From: Meandrina meandrites
Lineage: Eukaryota; Cnidaria; Anthozoa; Scleractinia; Meandrinidae
Direction: 5' to 3'
DNA: 64,000 nt
Assembly (NCBI GenBank): GCA_963693305.1
Contig: OY855904.1
Location: forward strand, 49,618,261-49,682,260
The translations under genes and the position numbers were made by a program. This document shows, piece by piece, positions 42,811-54,572 of this stretch (positions within the stretch are counted from its first letter, which is position 1; the number at the start of each line of letters is the position of its first letter). The notes beneath the pieces are model-generated. The model was not told the origin of the DNA and did no database searches. It worked only from the letters and a program-made list of their open reading frames with translations.

Positions 42811-45231
42811 AAAGCTGGTTAAGCGAGTTCTTAACCCTATTCAGACCGGGCTTTTTTTGAACGGAGGGGAGGGGGGGATTTAAAAAGCCCCCATTATGTA
42901 TTCATTTTGCGGGAAGCAATTAAGAGGGGGGAATTAATTTTACGTGGACTTTGAGAAGTGTGCAAAATTTGGGACGGTGGCTGAGACAACACAAACAAGA
43001 CAGAATTAATTTTACGTGGACTTTGAGAAGTGTGCAAAATTTGGGACGGTGGCTGAGACAACACAAACAAGACAGAATATTTTAAATGACAAAATAATTA
43101 TCGATGTTTATTACCAGAATACTGGGCAAAAAAGGGCCTCTGCTTTGCAAAGAATTCCCGCAAAAGAGGGCCCGCTCAACTTGTAGAAAGTCTAATTTAA
43201 AAGGTATATGTTTTGCTCTTGACAAAATAAACATTTGTCGTTGCGCAGTCTAGTAGCGTGGGCTAATCAAGAATTAATTTCCTCTAAACACTTTCCCTTT
43301 TAGTGCAGGTGATCTAAAATCGAAATTTGAGTTTCTCGTAAACAAGACGGCCTTTAAAAATGTCTTGAAAGTTACAAAATAAATATGCAAGGCTTCACCA
43401 GCCTAAAGTTCATGATTTCAAATGCTGAAACTTGAAGTGGAAATATAAAGCGTGTAAAATAGAAGTCATTTTGTCAGTTAATTTCCCAACAGTTCTCCCA
43501 CTGGATTATGAAACGTTTTTTCTTATTTCTACACTTTCAACTACAATCATTTTTTATTTACTAATTACGGAATAGAACCTAATTACGGAATAGAACATTT
43601 TTTTATTTACTAATTACGGAATAGAACCTTAGTCACTATGGTTGACCTATGGTTACACGAGGCTGTTATAGGGTTAACCGTTAAGCATAACACCGGTCAA
43701 AAACTTAGCCGTTAGGCGTGAAAATTGGAAAATTTTAAATGTTAGCGGTAAAAATTGTTAACCATAAAAAATGTCTCGCCTCGAAATGCTACGAAAGTGA
43801 AAGTCTCAAGATATCATGTGAAGATTTTTGAAGAAGACTATTTTATCTCCAGTTCTTTCCAAAATTAGGAACTCTTCCTTTTCTTCTCCATGCAAGTTTT
43901 GAGGATTTTAGATTCTAATTCATGACTGGCATTAATTACGCGCAATGTCATCTTTTAACGCGTGTTCTCCCCCCTCCCTCTCCCACCAAAACAAAAATAA
44001 ATTCACCATTCACCATTACCAAAGGCTCCAAAATGGCTTGCCACAATAAACCACCTTTGGCAATCCCTTAGCAACTGCTCTAGATCTGTAAATGAGAAGG
44101 ACCCTCTTACGAAAACTGTCGGAAGGGTCTGACTATTTTCAGACCTTTGTCAATTTAATATACGAATTGACTTAGTTTCGATGGTTATGTTAAAGTATAT
44201 GATAAGTATATACGGTATACGCTATAACACATATAAATAATTTAAAATTCTGTTATTTTGTAGATTTTTTCTACAGCAGCATTGGAATGGAAGATGTAGT
44301 TTATTATAGCAGTTTACTTTATCTACAATAATTATGAAATTCACCTTTTTATCCCAGAATGGTCGTAAGACCTTAAATAACTTTTTAAAACAGTGGAAAT
44401 CAATTTTCAACACTTCGTTAACCGTAAAGGAAAAAAATAACGGTTAGCCGTAAAAAGCCAAAATATTAGCCGTTAACCAGTCCAGGATCATGTCCACTTT
44501 TAGAAATGTTTAGATCCGCTGATCAAAACAAGCAATTATCCAATCACTGCGCGAATTTGGAGTCACATGGTGCGAGGTCTGCTGCCATGAACTTCTCTAG
44601 TTTCTAGATCTGAAGAATTACCAACAACAAAACTTGAGAAATAATGGCCGGATTTTACTTTACATTGTGTGTTAATAAAATAGACAAAAATAAATTACTA
44701 TTTTTAGAGAGGAAGCCATATCAGCTGTTGCTAGTTTTTATGCAGGTCCCTTATCCACATCGAATTGGAATTTGGAACGTGGGTTTTTCATGATCAGGAG
44801 GGATGAAAACCGGAGGACCTGGAGAAAAACCCTCGGAGCAAGGACGAGAACCACCAGTATGTCTAACAAATTATCACACTTACTTCATTTATAAACCTAA
44901 CTGTAAATAGGTTTGGACTCATCCAAAGAGGAATCAGTATACATTGTTGATGTCTGTTATGCAACCTATCCTAAGCTGAATTAAAGTTAAAACCAGGGTT
45001 ACAACGATGTTGCAGCTTCAATGTTTGCGTCAAATGGATGGGTAACACAAGGAAGCATCTTTGTCTACGGTTTTGCAGTTTATCGTTCGCGTAAAGTTCC
45101 CCGGTAGCGCTGTCTCAAGGCAATTTTGGCTATTTCATTTTTGAATTTAGATGCAGTAATTAAGTCTTCACGCTGTTTGGAAACTGTCACTTAAAATGTT
45201 CATCTTTATGCCGATCTAAATAGCTAGTCTT
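42811..45231. other. Intergenic repeats between inverted duplication and first GPCR
   Basis: No gene is seen. It holds a 'CCCTATTCAGACC' repeat end (42,835), the 72-bp tandem duplication, a segment 43,080-43,640 inverted relative to 58,320-59,095, three copies of CTAATTACGGAATAGAAC around 43,560-43,625, and at 44,690-44,870 a segment inverted relative to 61,010-61,140 with the conserved words GGACCTGGAGAAAAACC and GGACGAGAACC. Confidence 0.5.
42931..43074 (+). repeat. Perfect 72-bp tandem duplication
   Basis: Two identical 72-base units starting GAATTAATTTTACGTGGAC at 42,931 and 43,003. Confidence 0.97.
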
Positions 45232-46179
45232 TCAAAAGCAGGAAAACTGCCTGATAATTTCTTTAACTGCTTCTTTTACTTCTGTGATTTTCCAACAGTA
45301 CAAGATTGGGTTAAGAGATGAGTTTAAGTAGACTAGAGTTATTACAGCATACGAAGCCACGTCGTGTTGTATTCTATTCGCTTCTAGCACAGCCGCAATG
45401 ACCCACGGAAGATAGCAGGCAACTAATGCCAACTGCACCCACATAATGCTGGAAACTGTTCTTTTATATCTTGCTATGTTTCTTGGAATCCCTTCTGCGT
45501 GCCCTTGTCCGTGGGGAACATTGTTTTGTACTTGGGCTTGTTGAAGTCGTAGCTTGAGATGGATCCTCGCGTAACAGAAAATCGAAGTCACCAGACAAAG
45601 TGTTAAGCCAACAGTGGCTGCCGTTAAGGCGATATCAATTCTCTTCACCCAGAGCCATCCAAATGGAGGAGTTATTAACAAAACACAAGTTGAGACAAAA
45701 CGAGCTCGCCTTAATGTTACGACATGTCTGTATCTTAGTCCCAACGACAGGGCGAGAAGTCTGTCCACACTAATTGCGGTCGTGGCCGCGACAGATAGGC
45801 CACACAAAGTTACAGTCAAAGCGCCATTAATTTGAAAAACGTGGTACAGCACATTCTCGTTCATATTTATTGTAAGTAAAATAAAGTAAGTAGCGAAGAG
45901 CGGATGTACAATAAGACCAACGCAAAGATCAGTGACCGCCAAACATCGAAAAAAAAGCTTTGTCGAAGGATGAATAGAAAAGACATTCTTTAGAGCAATC
46001 AGGATTAGAGCATTGCCCACAGCAGCGGTGATGGAAAGAAAAATGTTTAAAGCTGAAAAAAATTCAGCTATGCCTGCTGGTGGTACGCTGAGTGTTTGGT
46101 TCAGTTTGCTTGTGTAGTTTTCTTGTCCAATAAAGTTCGCAATTGTTCCTGGGTGGTCTGAAAATAAGATTGTCTTCAA
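45232..46179 (-). pseudogene. Class A GPCR paralog 1, probable start-codon loss
   Basis: The reading frame covers seven membrane segments: GNALIL (TM1), LAVTDL with Asp2.50 (TM2), SVDRLLAL as the DRY variant (TM3), CYLPW (TM6), NPILY (TM7), and a short tail ending FSCF. There is no Cys at the usual 3.25 position, the second extracellular loop is very short and TM5 lacks the usual Pro, traits shared with melanocortin/MECA-type receptors. Where paralog 3 has ATG before GCGAAC, this copy has ATT. The frame stays open upstream to a TAG without an ATG. Either an upstream exon supplies the start or the gene is dead. Transcription is on the minus strand. Confidence 0.75.
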
Positions 46180-47511
46180 GTTGACGAGGTTATGGAGCTC
46201 TGAGAAAAAATCTTCAGCTTGCAGCTTTGTTAATGAAATGATGATTTTATATCTCGGCTAATAACACGTCCGCTATTAATTATTAATCCTCTTTAAAGAC
46301 TCGGTGTAGCAATTTGTGTTTGAGCGTCACCAGTTCTTGACTACGTGGGTTGAAACTGATAGATCTGTCAGTTGGATGTATGTGGTTTCATATGATAACG
46401 ACGACAAAACTAGCATCGGTCACAATGGAGGGAATCATAGTATTTCATATTGTGCTGTTACTTTGGTGTAGAGTCTTTTCGAGTCTATCAATTCAGTAAG
46501 ACTCATGTAACAGCTGCAAACAGGTTATCCTCTAGTAATTAAAAGCGGATTGTCATGCTTGTTTATTAAAAATCCTTCAATGATGTGATTAACTTGTCAA
46601 ACGTAGTGCAAAATACATACTTGTATTGTGCAATAAGAAACAAAGGTGTTCCTAAACACGCACAAAAAATATGTTAATATTTAATATTCATATTGTTCGT
46701 GACTTCACAGGATGCTAAGCTATATAGAGCTATTTCGAGAAACGTTGTTGCGTGCACGCGAGCTGTTGCACGTGTTGAATACTAATGAGATATAGCGACA
46801 TAATACACGCGAATTTGATACGTTTAGCCACGCTAAGAAGAATTTTGCTAACTCAAAGAGATGCGATGGTAATGCAAAGCTATAGTTGAAGGACTCCTGA
46901 GAGGAAAAACAAATTCTTCACATGCAAAAAAACACAAACTTGTACATTTCTTGTAGCCCAAAATATGCAAAATTCGAGTGAATACCCAGGCCACCTTTCC
47001 TCTTGTCGCGAGCACAACGTTTCTCAAAAAAGCTGTATGCACAGTTTTAAAGCAGGGAAAAAATGTTTCCTAGTTATCTACAGTGGAAACCCGCTCTACG
47101 GACACCCTCTTAAGACGGACACCCCGATATTAGGGACAGTTTCGTTTGTCCCCATGAAAAGCACATATATTTTCTATATTTACACTCTTCTGTGTCCCGC
47201 GTGGCAAACTCTTATACATCGTCAACCACGCTTTACGGTCACTGCTTATCGGTGCACTGTCAATTGTCATTGTCGTGCACGTTTTACGCTAACTGGACTG
47301 GTGGAAACTCCGAAAGTCAAGTCACTGAGAGAAGCTATGACAAGTTGGAGTTTCAAGAATAGTAAAGTAATTTTAATTTAGTCCGAGAGTATCGGAAGAA
47401 GTACGAGCAGATGAGTGTAAGGTTTACATAGTTTAAACTTGTGACAGTTATTGAAAAAAACTGCTTAATTCCTTGCATAAAGTAAACTCGCAGACTTATT
47501 CAAGTGATTTC
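46180..47511. other. Shared upstream region of GPCR 1 and MITE-like DNA
   Basis: 46,270-46,870 is mirrored at 53,110-53,640 and partly repeated at 59,170-59,760, so the promoter region was duplicated with the receptor. 47,080-47,150 carries ACGGACACC repeats. 47,350-47,450 resembles 52,105-52,195 in the same orientation, on the other side of the retrotransposon. No gene is seen. Confidence 0.5.
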
Positions 47512-47639
47512 TGTAATGTTGTTACCTTATATGGCAAAGCGTTGAGTTGTTTTAGGCCCCGGATGTAGAACCACGAGGGCATTAGATCTGATGGACACGG
47601 AATAAAGAAACACGGTTTATATTGAACAACACCGTCACA
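47512..47639 (+). repeat. 5' LTR of Ty3/gypsy element
   Basis: 128 bp, TGTAATG to GTCACA, with AATAAA at 47,601. Identical to the 3' LTR. Preceded by ATTTC, the target duplication. Confidence 0.95.
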
Positions 47640-47711
47640 TTGGCGACGAGGATTCTCGAACTACAACAACGGATGATTCTAAACGATATTCAGACCGTTA
47701 ACGCGTGAAGC

Positions 47712-50700
47712 ATGGCCAAAGCGCTACCCACGTTCCCCGAGTTCGACATAACCGATACAAGCACACAAGCTGCACGATGGAAGAAATGGCTCTCGAGATT
47801 CCAGAACCTACTCGTCGCGATGAACGTGACAGATAAGAAAAGACAGCGAGCTCTGTTGCTCCATTATGCCGGTGAAGCTGTGAACGAGATTTTCGACACG
47901 CTACCAGACACTACAGCAGGAGAAGGCGACGACCCGCTCGACAAAGCCGTACAAGCCCTAACAAATTACTTCACTCCAAAGCAAAATCGTGAGTACGAAA
48001 TCTATGTTTTCCGTCAGGCGAAGCAAGAAAACAATGAAAGTATTTCAGCATTTCACACCAGGCTCAGACAGTTAGCAGTTACCTGTGAATTTGGTGATGT
48101 TGATCGTGAAATCAAAACCCAAATTGTCCAAAGCTGTAGTTCACACAAGCTGCGTACGAAAGCCCTCGAAAATCCATCGTACACTCTGGCACAACTGTTG
48201 GATGTTGGCAAGGCCATGGAGCTCTCAAAAACACAGGCCGCTAACATAGAGGAGAAGCAATCTGTCAACAAACTGTCCTCGCGCGATGGGAATCGCCGTC
48301 CATGGGATCGAAATAATTCAAACCAAGATGGTGGACGTCCAGTTGACAAGAAGTCACGCACCCGGAAGTCACGCAACAAGAGTCGCGAAAACCGGAAGCC
48401 AAGCGCAAAATGCTACAATTGCGGCGGAGACTACCCACATCCGAGAGGGAAAACGTCCTGTCCAGCGTATCAAACCACGTGCCGAGGCTGTGGCAAGTTA
48501 AACCATTTTGAAGCCTTATGCAGATCGAAAGGCAAGCAAGAAAGCAGAAACGCACGCCGTCCGGTCAACAAAGTGAGTGAAGAGGAATCGAGTGATGAAG
48601 ACGAAGCGTACACTTTCTCCCTAAGCACAAAAACCTTGAATGATCAGCCCCTCTTCAGGATCAAGGTACATGACACGCCAGTAACAATTATGGCTGACTC
48701 CGGAGCAAGCATCAATATTCTTGATGAGAAAGAGTACCACAGGCTAACCAACCGTCCCAAACTTGAGCCGAGCAGTGTGAAAATTTACGGTTACCGATCA
48801 AAGGTTCCCCTTCGTGTCTTAGGAAAGTTTCACACCACGCTGGAATCGGAGACGAAGAAGCTTAACGCCAAGCTCTACGTTGTTGAGGGATGCGGTGGCT
48901 CTCTGCTAAGTTGGAAGACATCGCAAGAGCTTAGGCTTCTTCAAACTATTCAGCAAGTCAAGGATCTACCGTCAAAGCCAGACACCAAAGGGCCAGTGGA
49001 TCTGATAGAAGAATATGATGACTTGTTTCATGGACTGGGCAAGCTAAAGAACTATCAGGTTAAGCTGCACATCGATGAAGACGTGCCGCCCGTTGCGCAA
49101 CCGCACAGAAGAGTCCCCTTCCATGTTCGCAAACAGCTAGAAGAACAATTACGCCGCGACGAAGAGCTAGGCGTGATAGAACGTATAGAAGGTCCTACAC
49201 CCTGGGTGTCCCCCATTGTGGTTGCACCGAAACCGAAGTCTCCAGGCAAGGTACGCGTGTGCGTGGACATGCGCCAGGCAAACAAGGCGGTCAAGCGCGA
49301 GCGTCATGTCACCCCTACCGTGAAGGAAATGATCGGAGACCTAAACGGAGCGAGAGTCTTTAGCAAACTAGACCTCAACCAGGGCTACAATCAGCTTGAG
49401 TTGGCGCCTGAATCCCGATACATCACCACCTTCAGCACTCACATGGGTCTCATGCGTTACAAACGTCTCAACTTCGGAATATCAAGTGCCGCTGAAATCT
49501 TCCAGAACGTGATTCGAGAGACGCTGGAGGGCATTGATGGTGCGATGAACATCAGTGACGACATACTGGTATCTGGCAAGACACACGAAGAGCATGACCA
49601 GAACCTGAGGGCAGTATTCCAGCGTTTGAGAGAGAAAGGCTTGACCCTTAACAAGAGCAAATGCGAGTACAGTAAAGACAAGTTGGAATTCTTCGGATAC
49701 GTGTTCTCGAAAGACGGCATATCGCCAGACCCGAAGAAAGTTGAAGACGTGGTAAACCTTCACACACCATCGACAGCGTCAGAGGTGCGCAGCCTACTGG
49801 GAATGACGAATTACTGTTCGAGGTTCATCCCAGACTACGCCACCAAGACAGAACCCCTACGCAAGCTCACTCACAAGGACCAACCGTGGTGTTGGACAGC
49901 AGAGCACGACCGTGCAGTCAGCCAGCTGAAAGATGCACTAGTAACCGCACCCGTTACCGCCTACTTTGATCCTGACAAGGATACAGAGATCTCAGTTGAT
50001 GCAAGTCCTGTCGGCTTGGCAGCCATCCTCACACAAGTGGACCCGAAGACCGATGAAAAGCACGTTATCACCTACGCAAGTCGCTCTCTCACAGCAACGG
50101 AACAACGGTACAGCCAGACGGAGCGGGAAGGTCTCGCTGTGGTTTGGGCTTGTGAACATTTGCATCTATACGTTTACGAGAAGCCCGTCACCATTTACAC
50201 TGATCACAAACCCCTCGTGTCCATCTATGACAATCCGAGTTCCAAGCCTCCCGCAAGAATCGAGAGATGGGCGTTAAGGCTACAACCGTACCAGATAACA
50301 GTCAAGTACCGAAGAGGCGACATAAACCCTGCAGACTACCTATCACGGCACCCAACAAAGCATGCAGCTGAGACGAGCCGTCAGCAGAAAGTGGCAGAGG
50401 AGTACGTCAGCTACCTCACAACTAACTCAACTCCCAAAGCCTTGAAGACACATGACATCGAGGCAGCCACACAAAGTGACGCAACCCTGCAAGCTGTAGC
50501 AGAGGCTGTCACGAAAGGCAACTGGCATGATGCAGTCAAACGTCCCCGCGTTGATGCCAGCGATTTTCGGCTCCTAAAAAGAGTAAAGGATGAGCTGACC
50601 GTGAGTGCATCTGGCAACCTCATCCTTCGTGGAACCCGCATTGTCATCCCTAAAAGTCTACAGGAACACGTGGTCAACCTCGCACATGAGGGTCATCAAG

Positions 50701-51086
50701 GACTTGTAAAAACGAAGTCACTACTGCGCGAGAAAGTTTGGTTCCCGAACATTGACAAGTTAGTCGAAACCAAAGTGAAGTCTTGTGGTGCATGTTCAGT
50801 CGCTACTCCTGAGAGCAAGAGAGAACCCCTACAGATGTCACCACTCCCAGCAGCACCATGGAAGGAGCTAAGTGTGGACTTTGCTGAACTCCCCAACAAG
50901 GAGTACCTTCTCCTGATCACTGATGACTACTCTAGGTACCCAGTAGTGGAGATAGTGAAATCAACCTCAGCAACAACAGTAATACCAAAGCTGGACAAGG
51001 CCTTCTCTGAATTTGGTGTCCCAGACATAGTAAGGTCTGACAACGGCCCCCCCCTTCAACAGCAAAGACTTTGCGTCTTTTGCTGA
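47712..51086 (+). CDS. Gag-Pol polyprotein, first part (to frameshift)
   Basis: The 1124-codon frame starts at ATG 47,712. Gag domain (about 1-180); two zinc knuckles (CYNCGG and CRGCGKLNHFEALC, about 235-270); aspartic protease DSGASIN (about 330); reverse transcriptase (about 475-700) with FSKLDLNQGYNQ and catalytic ISDDIL; RNase H (about 755-880) with SVDASPVGLAA and TDHKPL; integrase zinc domain (HEGHQG...CGAC) and the first two catalytic Asp (VDFAEL, RSDNG). The frame breaks right after the second Asp in a run of eight C, giving an aberrant short end. Fusion of gag and pol in one frame is found in several metazoan gypsy lineages. Confidence 0.95.
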   Translation: MAKALPTFPEFDITDTSTQAARWKKWLSRFQNLLVAMNVTDKKRQRALLLHYAGEAVNEIFDTLPDTTAGEGDDPLDKAVQALTNYFTPKQNREYEIYVFRQAKQENNESISAFHTRLRQLAVTCEFGDVDREIKTQIVQSCSSHKLRTKALENPSYTLAQLLDVGKAMELSKTQAANIEEKQSVNKLSSRDGNRRPWDRNNSNQDGGRPVDKKSRTRKSRNKSRENRKPSAKCYNCGGDYPHPRGKTSCPAYQTTCRGCGKLNHFEALCRSKGKQESRNARRPVNKVSEEESSDEDEAYTFSLSTKTLNDQPLFRIKVHDTPVTIMADSGASINILDEKEYHRLTNRPKLEPSSVKIYGYRSKVPLRVLGKFHTTLESETKKLNAKLYVVEGCGGSLLSWKTSQELRLLQTIQQVKDLPSKPDTKGPVDLIEEYDDLFHGLGKLKNYQVKLHIDEDVPPVAQPHRRVPFHVRKQLEEQLRRDEELGVIERIEGPTPWVSPIVVAPKPKSPGKVRVCVDMRQANKAVKRERHVTPTVKEMIGDLNGARVFSKLDLNQGYNQLELAPESRYITTFSTHMGLMRYKRLNFGISSAAEIFQNVIRETLEGIDGAMNISDDILVSGKTHEEHDQNLRAVFQRLREKGLTLNKSKCEYSKDKLEFFGYVFSKDGISPDPKKVEDVVNLHTPSTASEVRSLLGMTNYCSRFIPDYATKTEPLRKLTHKDQPWCWTAEHDRAVSQLKDALVTAPVTAYFDPDKDTEISVDASPVGLAAILTQVDPKTDEKHVITYASRSLTATEQRYSQTEREGLAVVWACEHLHLYVYEKPVTIYTDHKPLVSIYDNPSSKPPARIERWALRLQPYQITVKYRRGDINPADYLSRHPTKHAAETSRQQKVAEEYVSYLTTNSTPKALKTHDIEAATQSDATLQAVAEAVTKGNWHDAVKRPRVDASDFRLLKRVKDELTVSASGNLILRGTRIVIPKSLQEHVVNLAHEGHQGLVKTKSLLREKVWFPNIDKLVETKVKSCGACSVATPESKREPLQMSPLPAAPWKELSVDFAELPNKEYLLLITDDYSRYPVVEIVKSTSATTVIPKLDKAFSEFGVPDIVRSDNGPPLQQQRLCVFC

Positions 51087-51762
51087 CGACCTTGGCTTCA
51101 AGCATCGAAAGGTAACCCCGAAATGGGCCAGGGCAAACGGAGAAGTCGAGAGATTTGTGCGTACCGTGAAGAAAGTTGTCAAGACAGCAAAGTTGGAGCA
51201 CAAGAACTACAAGCAAGAGCTGAACAGGCTACTAAGAAACTACCGAGCTACACCCCACAGTACTACAAGGGTTGCTCCGGCAACTGCATTGTTTGGCAGG
51301 CCAATGAAGACGAAGCTACCTGAAATGTCGTCACCCTGCTCAGACTTCGAGATCCGAGAGCGTGATCGGACAGCGAAAGCTAAGATGAAGAGTCACGCAG
51401 ACAACAAACGGTACGTAAAGCCATCAACCTTGAAGGAAGGCGATGTGGTGTTTGTCAAGAGAGATGACTCTAAGAAGAAAAGCGACACTCCGTATGACCC
51501 AAGACCGCGCACTGTTGTGGAGAAAAAGGGATCTATGGTGACTGCAGAAGATGATGATGGCGTCCTGATTACGAGGAACTCTTCGTTCTTCAAAAGTGTG
51601 CCCGCAGCAGAGGAAGAGAAGGAAGAGAATGCCACTACTGAACAGCAAGAAGATTCAGCTGATGTCGCAGCACCATTGCAGCCTGATTCCACGCCGCCGA
51701 GACGCTACCCGCAGCGTATGCGGAGACAGCCAGTCAAATTTGACGACTATGTTTGTGGCTGA
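51055..51762 (+). CDS. Gag-Pol polyprotein, integrase C-terminal part in shifted frame
   Basis: From the C-run onward the integrase continues in another frame: the catalytic Glu lies in GEVERF, followed by ATPHSTT and a small basic C-terminal domain (GDVVFVKRDD, VEKKGSM), ending RRQPVKFDDYVCG. There is no separate ATG, so translation depends on the upstream frame. A one-base change in the C8 run would restore continuity. It may be a real inactivating mutation, a recoding site or a base-calling error. Confidence 0.85.
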   Translation, partial: FNSKDFASFADDLGFKHRKVTPKWARANGEVERFVRTVKKVVKTAKLEHKNYKQELNRLLRNYRATPHSTTRVAPATALFGRPMKTKLPEMSSPCSDFEIRERDRTAKAKMKSHADNKRYVKPSTLKEGDVVFVKRDDSKKKSDTPYDPRPRTVVEKKGSMVTAEDDDGVLITRNSSFFKSVPAAEEEKEENATTEQQEDSADVAAPLQPDSTPPRRYPQRMRRQPVKFDDYVCG

Positions 51763-51976
51763 CACTATTTTGCATGCGAACCTTGTTAAGATTTTTGCTT
51801 TATAAGGACTCTGTTAAGATCTTGTTTTATAAGGACACTGTCAAGGTCTTTGTTAACCTTTGAGGACTTTAAACTGTATCTAGTTCTGCCCACTTGGCTC
51901 ACCGTCACTTGCATTGTTTTGTTAAAAGAAATCGCTTGTCCGCGACATGCAAGATTTATTCTGAACAGGGGAGAGA

Positions 51977-52104
51977 TGTAATGTTGTTACCTTATATGGC
52001 AAAGCGTTGAGTTGTTTTAGGCCCCGGATGTAGAACCACGAGGGCATTAGATCTGATGGACACGGAATAAAGAAACACGGTTTATATTGAACAACACCGT
52101 CACA
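51977..52104 (+). repeat. 3' LTR of Ty3/gypsy element
   Basis: Identical to 47,512-47,639. AATAAA at 52,066 is the likely polyadenylation signal. Followed by ATTTC. Confidence 0.95.
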
Positions 52105-53629
52105 ATTTCAAGAACAGTACAACATGTATAAAATTAAATTTTAGTCCGAGAGTATGATAAATGACCATAAGGTTTCCATAGTTTAATTTAACAGTTACAG
52201 TTACATTTAAAAACAACGTTTTGTTGCCGTTGAAATGTCTGCCGTAGTCTTTGTATCGATAAAACATGTGTCCATGACTTTTATCTGAGAGCCCGCTTAA
52301 TACGGACACCCCGATAATACGGACACTTTGGCATGTCCTATGGGTGTCCGTGTTAACAATACAATACATGGGCCTCAGTGTGGCATAGCGCACAATTTTC
52401 AACGCGAAGTACTGTATTTAAATATTGAACATGTAAAGCGGATTATATGTGTTAGCTATCTGGTTGTTATTTGGCCTTGTAAATTGTTAATAATGATAAT
52501 TGAATCACTATATTTCGGGAAAATTATTTATTTGCTCCGTTGTAGTGTCATTTGCACTACGCTGGCGCAAATACTTAGTAAACAATATTCCCTCGAAAAG
52601 TCATTTTATTGTCCTAATTAAAGGGGCACTATCACGGCTGATCATAGAAATTTCTATTTTCTAATTTCCTCAGTATATTTCCAAATGCCACCAAATACAT
52701 GAATAAATTTGATAAATAGATTCCACAAAACAGGATAGAACAGTTATTTTGAGGAAGAAGTACAGGATTGCAAGGATGGAAGTGGATTGCGATTGATTTT
52801 TGGACAGGATGTCCAGAATTCAAAGCTGCCATTCTGGTGAAATTTTGAACATTTTGTTAGTCACTGTTTCCTCTTAGTTGATATTTCTTTGCATTTACCA
52901 CTGTAAGCCTTTTTTTCTTCCTATTGCAAGACAATTAAGTACAATTTATTGCAAGCTACAGCCCATTCTTATAAAATATGATATTTCAGCCGTGATAGTG
53001 CCCCTTTAAGGACGTTCGCGTGAAAATCTTCAAACATTGACTTTTTTCTAAACCTTTCACCACTGGTATGTGACAATAGTTTTACTGTCGCATGTCTAAG
53101 TTAGGAAAATTCTTCTAAAATTCAGCATGGCTAAACGTATTCTGTTTTCACATGTCTGAAGGCAAAGAAAACGTGCAAATGCGCGTGTATTATGTCGTTA
53201 CATCTCATTAGTATTTAACACGTGCAGCAGCTCGCGTGCACCCGACAACGTTTCTCGAAATAGCAGTATATAGCTTAGCATCTTGTGAAGTCCCGAATTA
53301 TATGAATATTAAATATTCACAAATTGTTTGTGCGTGTTTAGGAACACCTTTGTTTCTTCTTGCTCACTGAAAGTATGTATTTTGCACTACGGTTGAAAAG
53401 TTGATCACAACATTGAAAGACTTTTAATAATCAAGCGCGATCACCCGGGACAATCCGCGTAGTCAAGAACTGGTGACGCTCAAACACAAATTGTTAACAC
53501 CGGGCCTTCAAATAGGATTAATAATTCATAGCGGACGTGTTATTAGCCGAGATATAAATCATTATTTCACTAACAAAGCTGCAAGCTGAAGATTTTTTCT
53601 CAAAGCTCCATAACCTCGTCAACTTCAAG
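52105..53629. other. Intergenic DNA and duplicated upstream region of GPCR 2
   Basis: Contains ACGGACACC repeats (52,285-52,350), half of a fold-back related to 34,392-34,521 (52,540-52,609), and from 53,110 the mirrored GPCR upstream segment. No gene is seen. Confidence 0.5.
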
Positions 53630-53658
53630 GTAACCTCATTTTCACACCACCCAGGAAC

Positions 53659-54572
53659 AATGGCGAACTTTACTGTACAAGGGGAACTACACAAGCAAAC
53701 TGAACCAAACACTCAGCGCACCACCAGCAGGCATAGCTGAATTTTTTTCAGCTTTGAACATTTTTCTTTCCATCACCGCTGCTGTGGGCAATGCTCTTAT
53801 CCTTATAGCTCTAAAGAATGTCTTTTCTATTCATCCTCCGACAAAGCTTTTCTTTCGATTTCTGGCGGTCACTGATCTTTGCGTTGGTCTTATTGCACAA
53901 CCCCTCTTTGCTACCTATATTATTTTTTGTATAATAAAGATGAACGTGAATGTGCTGTACTACGTTTCGGATATTTGGAGTGCTGTTTTGGATATAACTT
54001 TGTATGGAGTATCTACCTTGACCTCGACCGCAATTAGTGTGGACAGACTTCTCGCCCTGTTGCTGGGAATCAGATACAGACATGTCGTAACATTAAGGCG
54101 AGTTCGTGCTGTCATAACTTGTTTTTGGTTAATTGCTACTTTATGTGGATGGCTTTGGGTGAAGAGAATTTATATCGCCAATAAGGCAGTCTCTGTTGGT
54201 GCATTACTTTGTGTGGTGACTTCGATTTTCTGTTACGCGACGATCCATCTCAAACTACGACATCAACAAGCCCAAGTACATAACAATGTCTACGGACAAC
54301 AGAACAGACAAGGGATTCCACTAAACATAGCAAGATACAAAAAGACAGTTTCCAGCATTATGTGGGTGCAGTTGGCATTAGTTGCCTGCTATCTTCCGTG
54401 GGTCATTGGGACTGGGCTGGATACGAATGGAATACAACATGACGTGTCTTGGTTAGCGACAATAACTTTAGTCTACTTAAATTCATCTCTAAATCCGATC
54501 CTGTACTGTTGGAAAATCAGAGAAGTGAAACAAGCAGTCAAAGGCACAATCAGGCAGTTTTCCTGTTTTTAA
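53659..54572 (+). pseudogene. Class A GPCR paralog 2, frameshifted N-terminus
   Basis: The ATG GCG AAC start context of paralog 3 is kept at 53,659, but one extra base near 53,675-53,682 (ACAAGGGGAAC versus ACACGAAAAC) throws that frame to an early stop. The receptor frame reopens to cover TM1-TM7 (NALILIAL, LAVTDL, SVDRLLALL, CYLPW, NPILY, RQFSCF) with an intact stop but no ATG until after TM2. TM3 has one residue more than in paralogs 1 and 3. The TTTTCAG present before the start in paralogs 1 and 3 is TTTTCAC here. Confidence 0.75.

Larger units (their letters stand above)
47512..52104 (+). mobile_element. Complete young Ty3/gypsy LTR retrotransposon
   Basis: A 4,593-bp element with identical 128-bp LTRs, flanked by ATTTC at 47,507-47,511 and 52,105-52,109. 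The primer-binding site TGGCGACGAGGATTCTC starts two bases after the 5' LTR, and the polypurine tract AGGGGAGAGA (51,967-51,976) abuts the 3' LTR. Gag and pol lie in a single frame, interrupted only at the C-run 51,047-51,054. LTR identity means insertion was very recent on an evolutionary scale. Confidence 0.97.
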
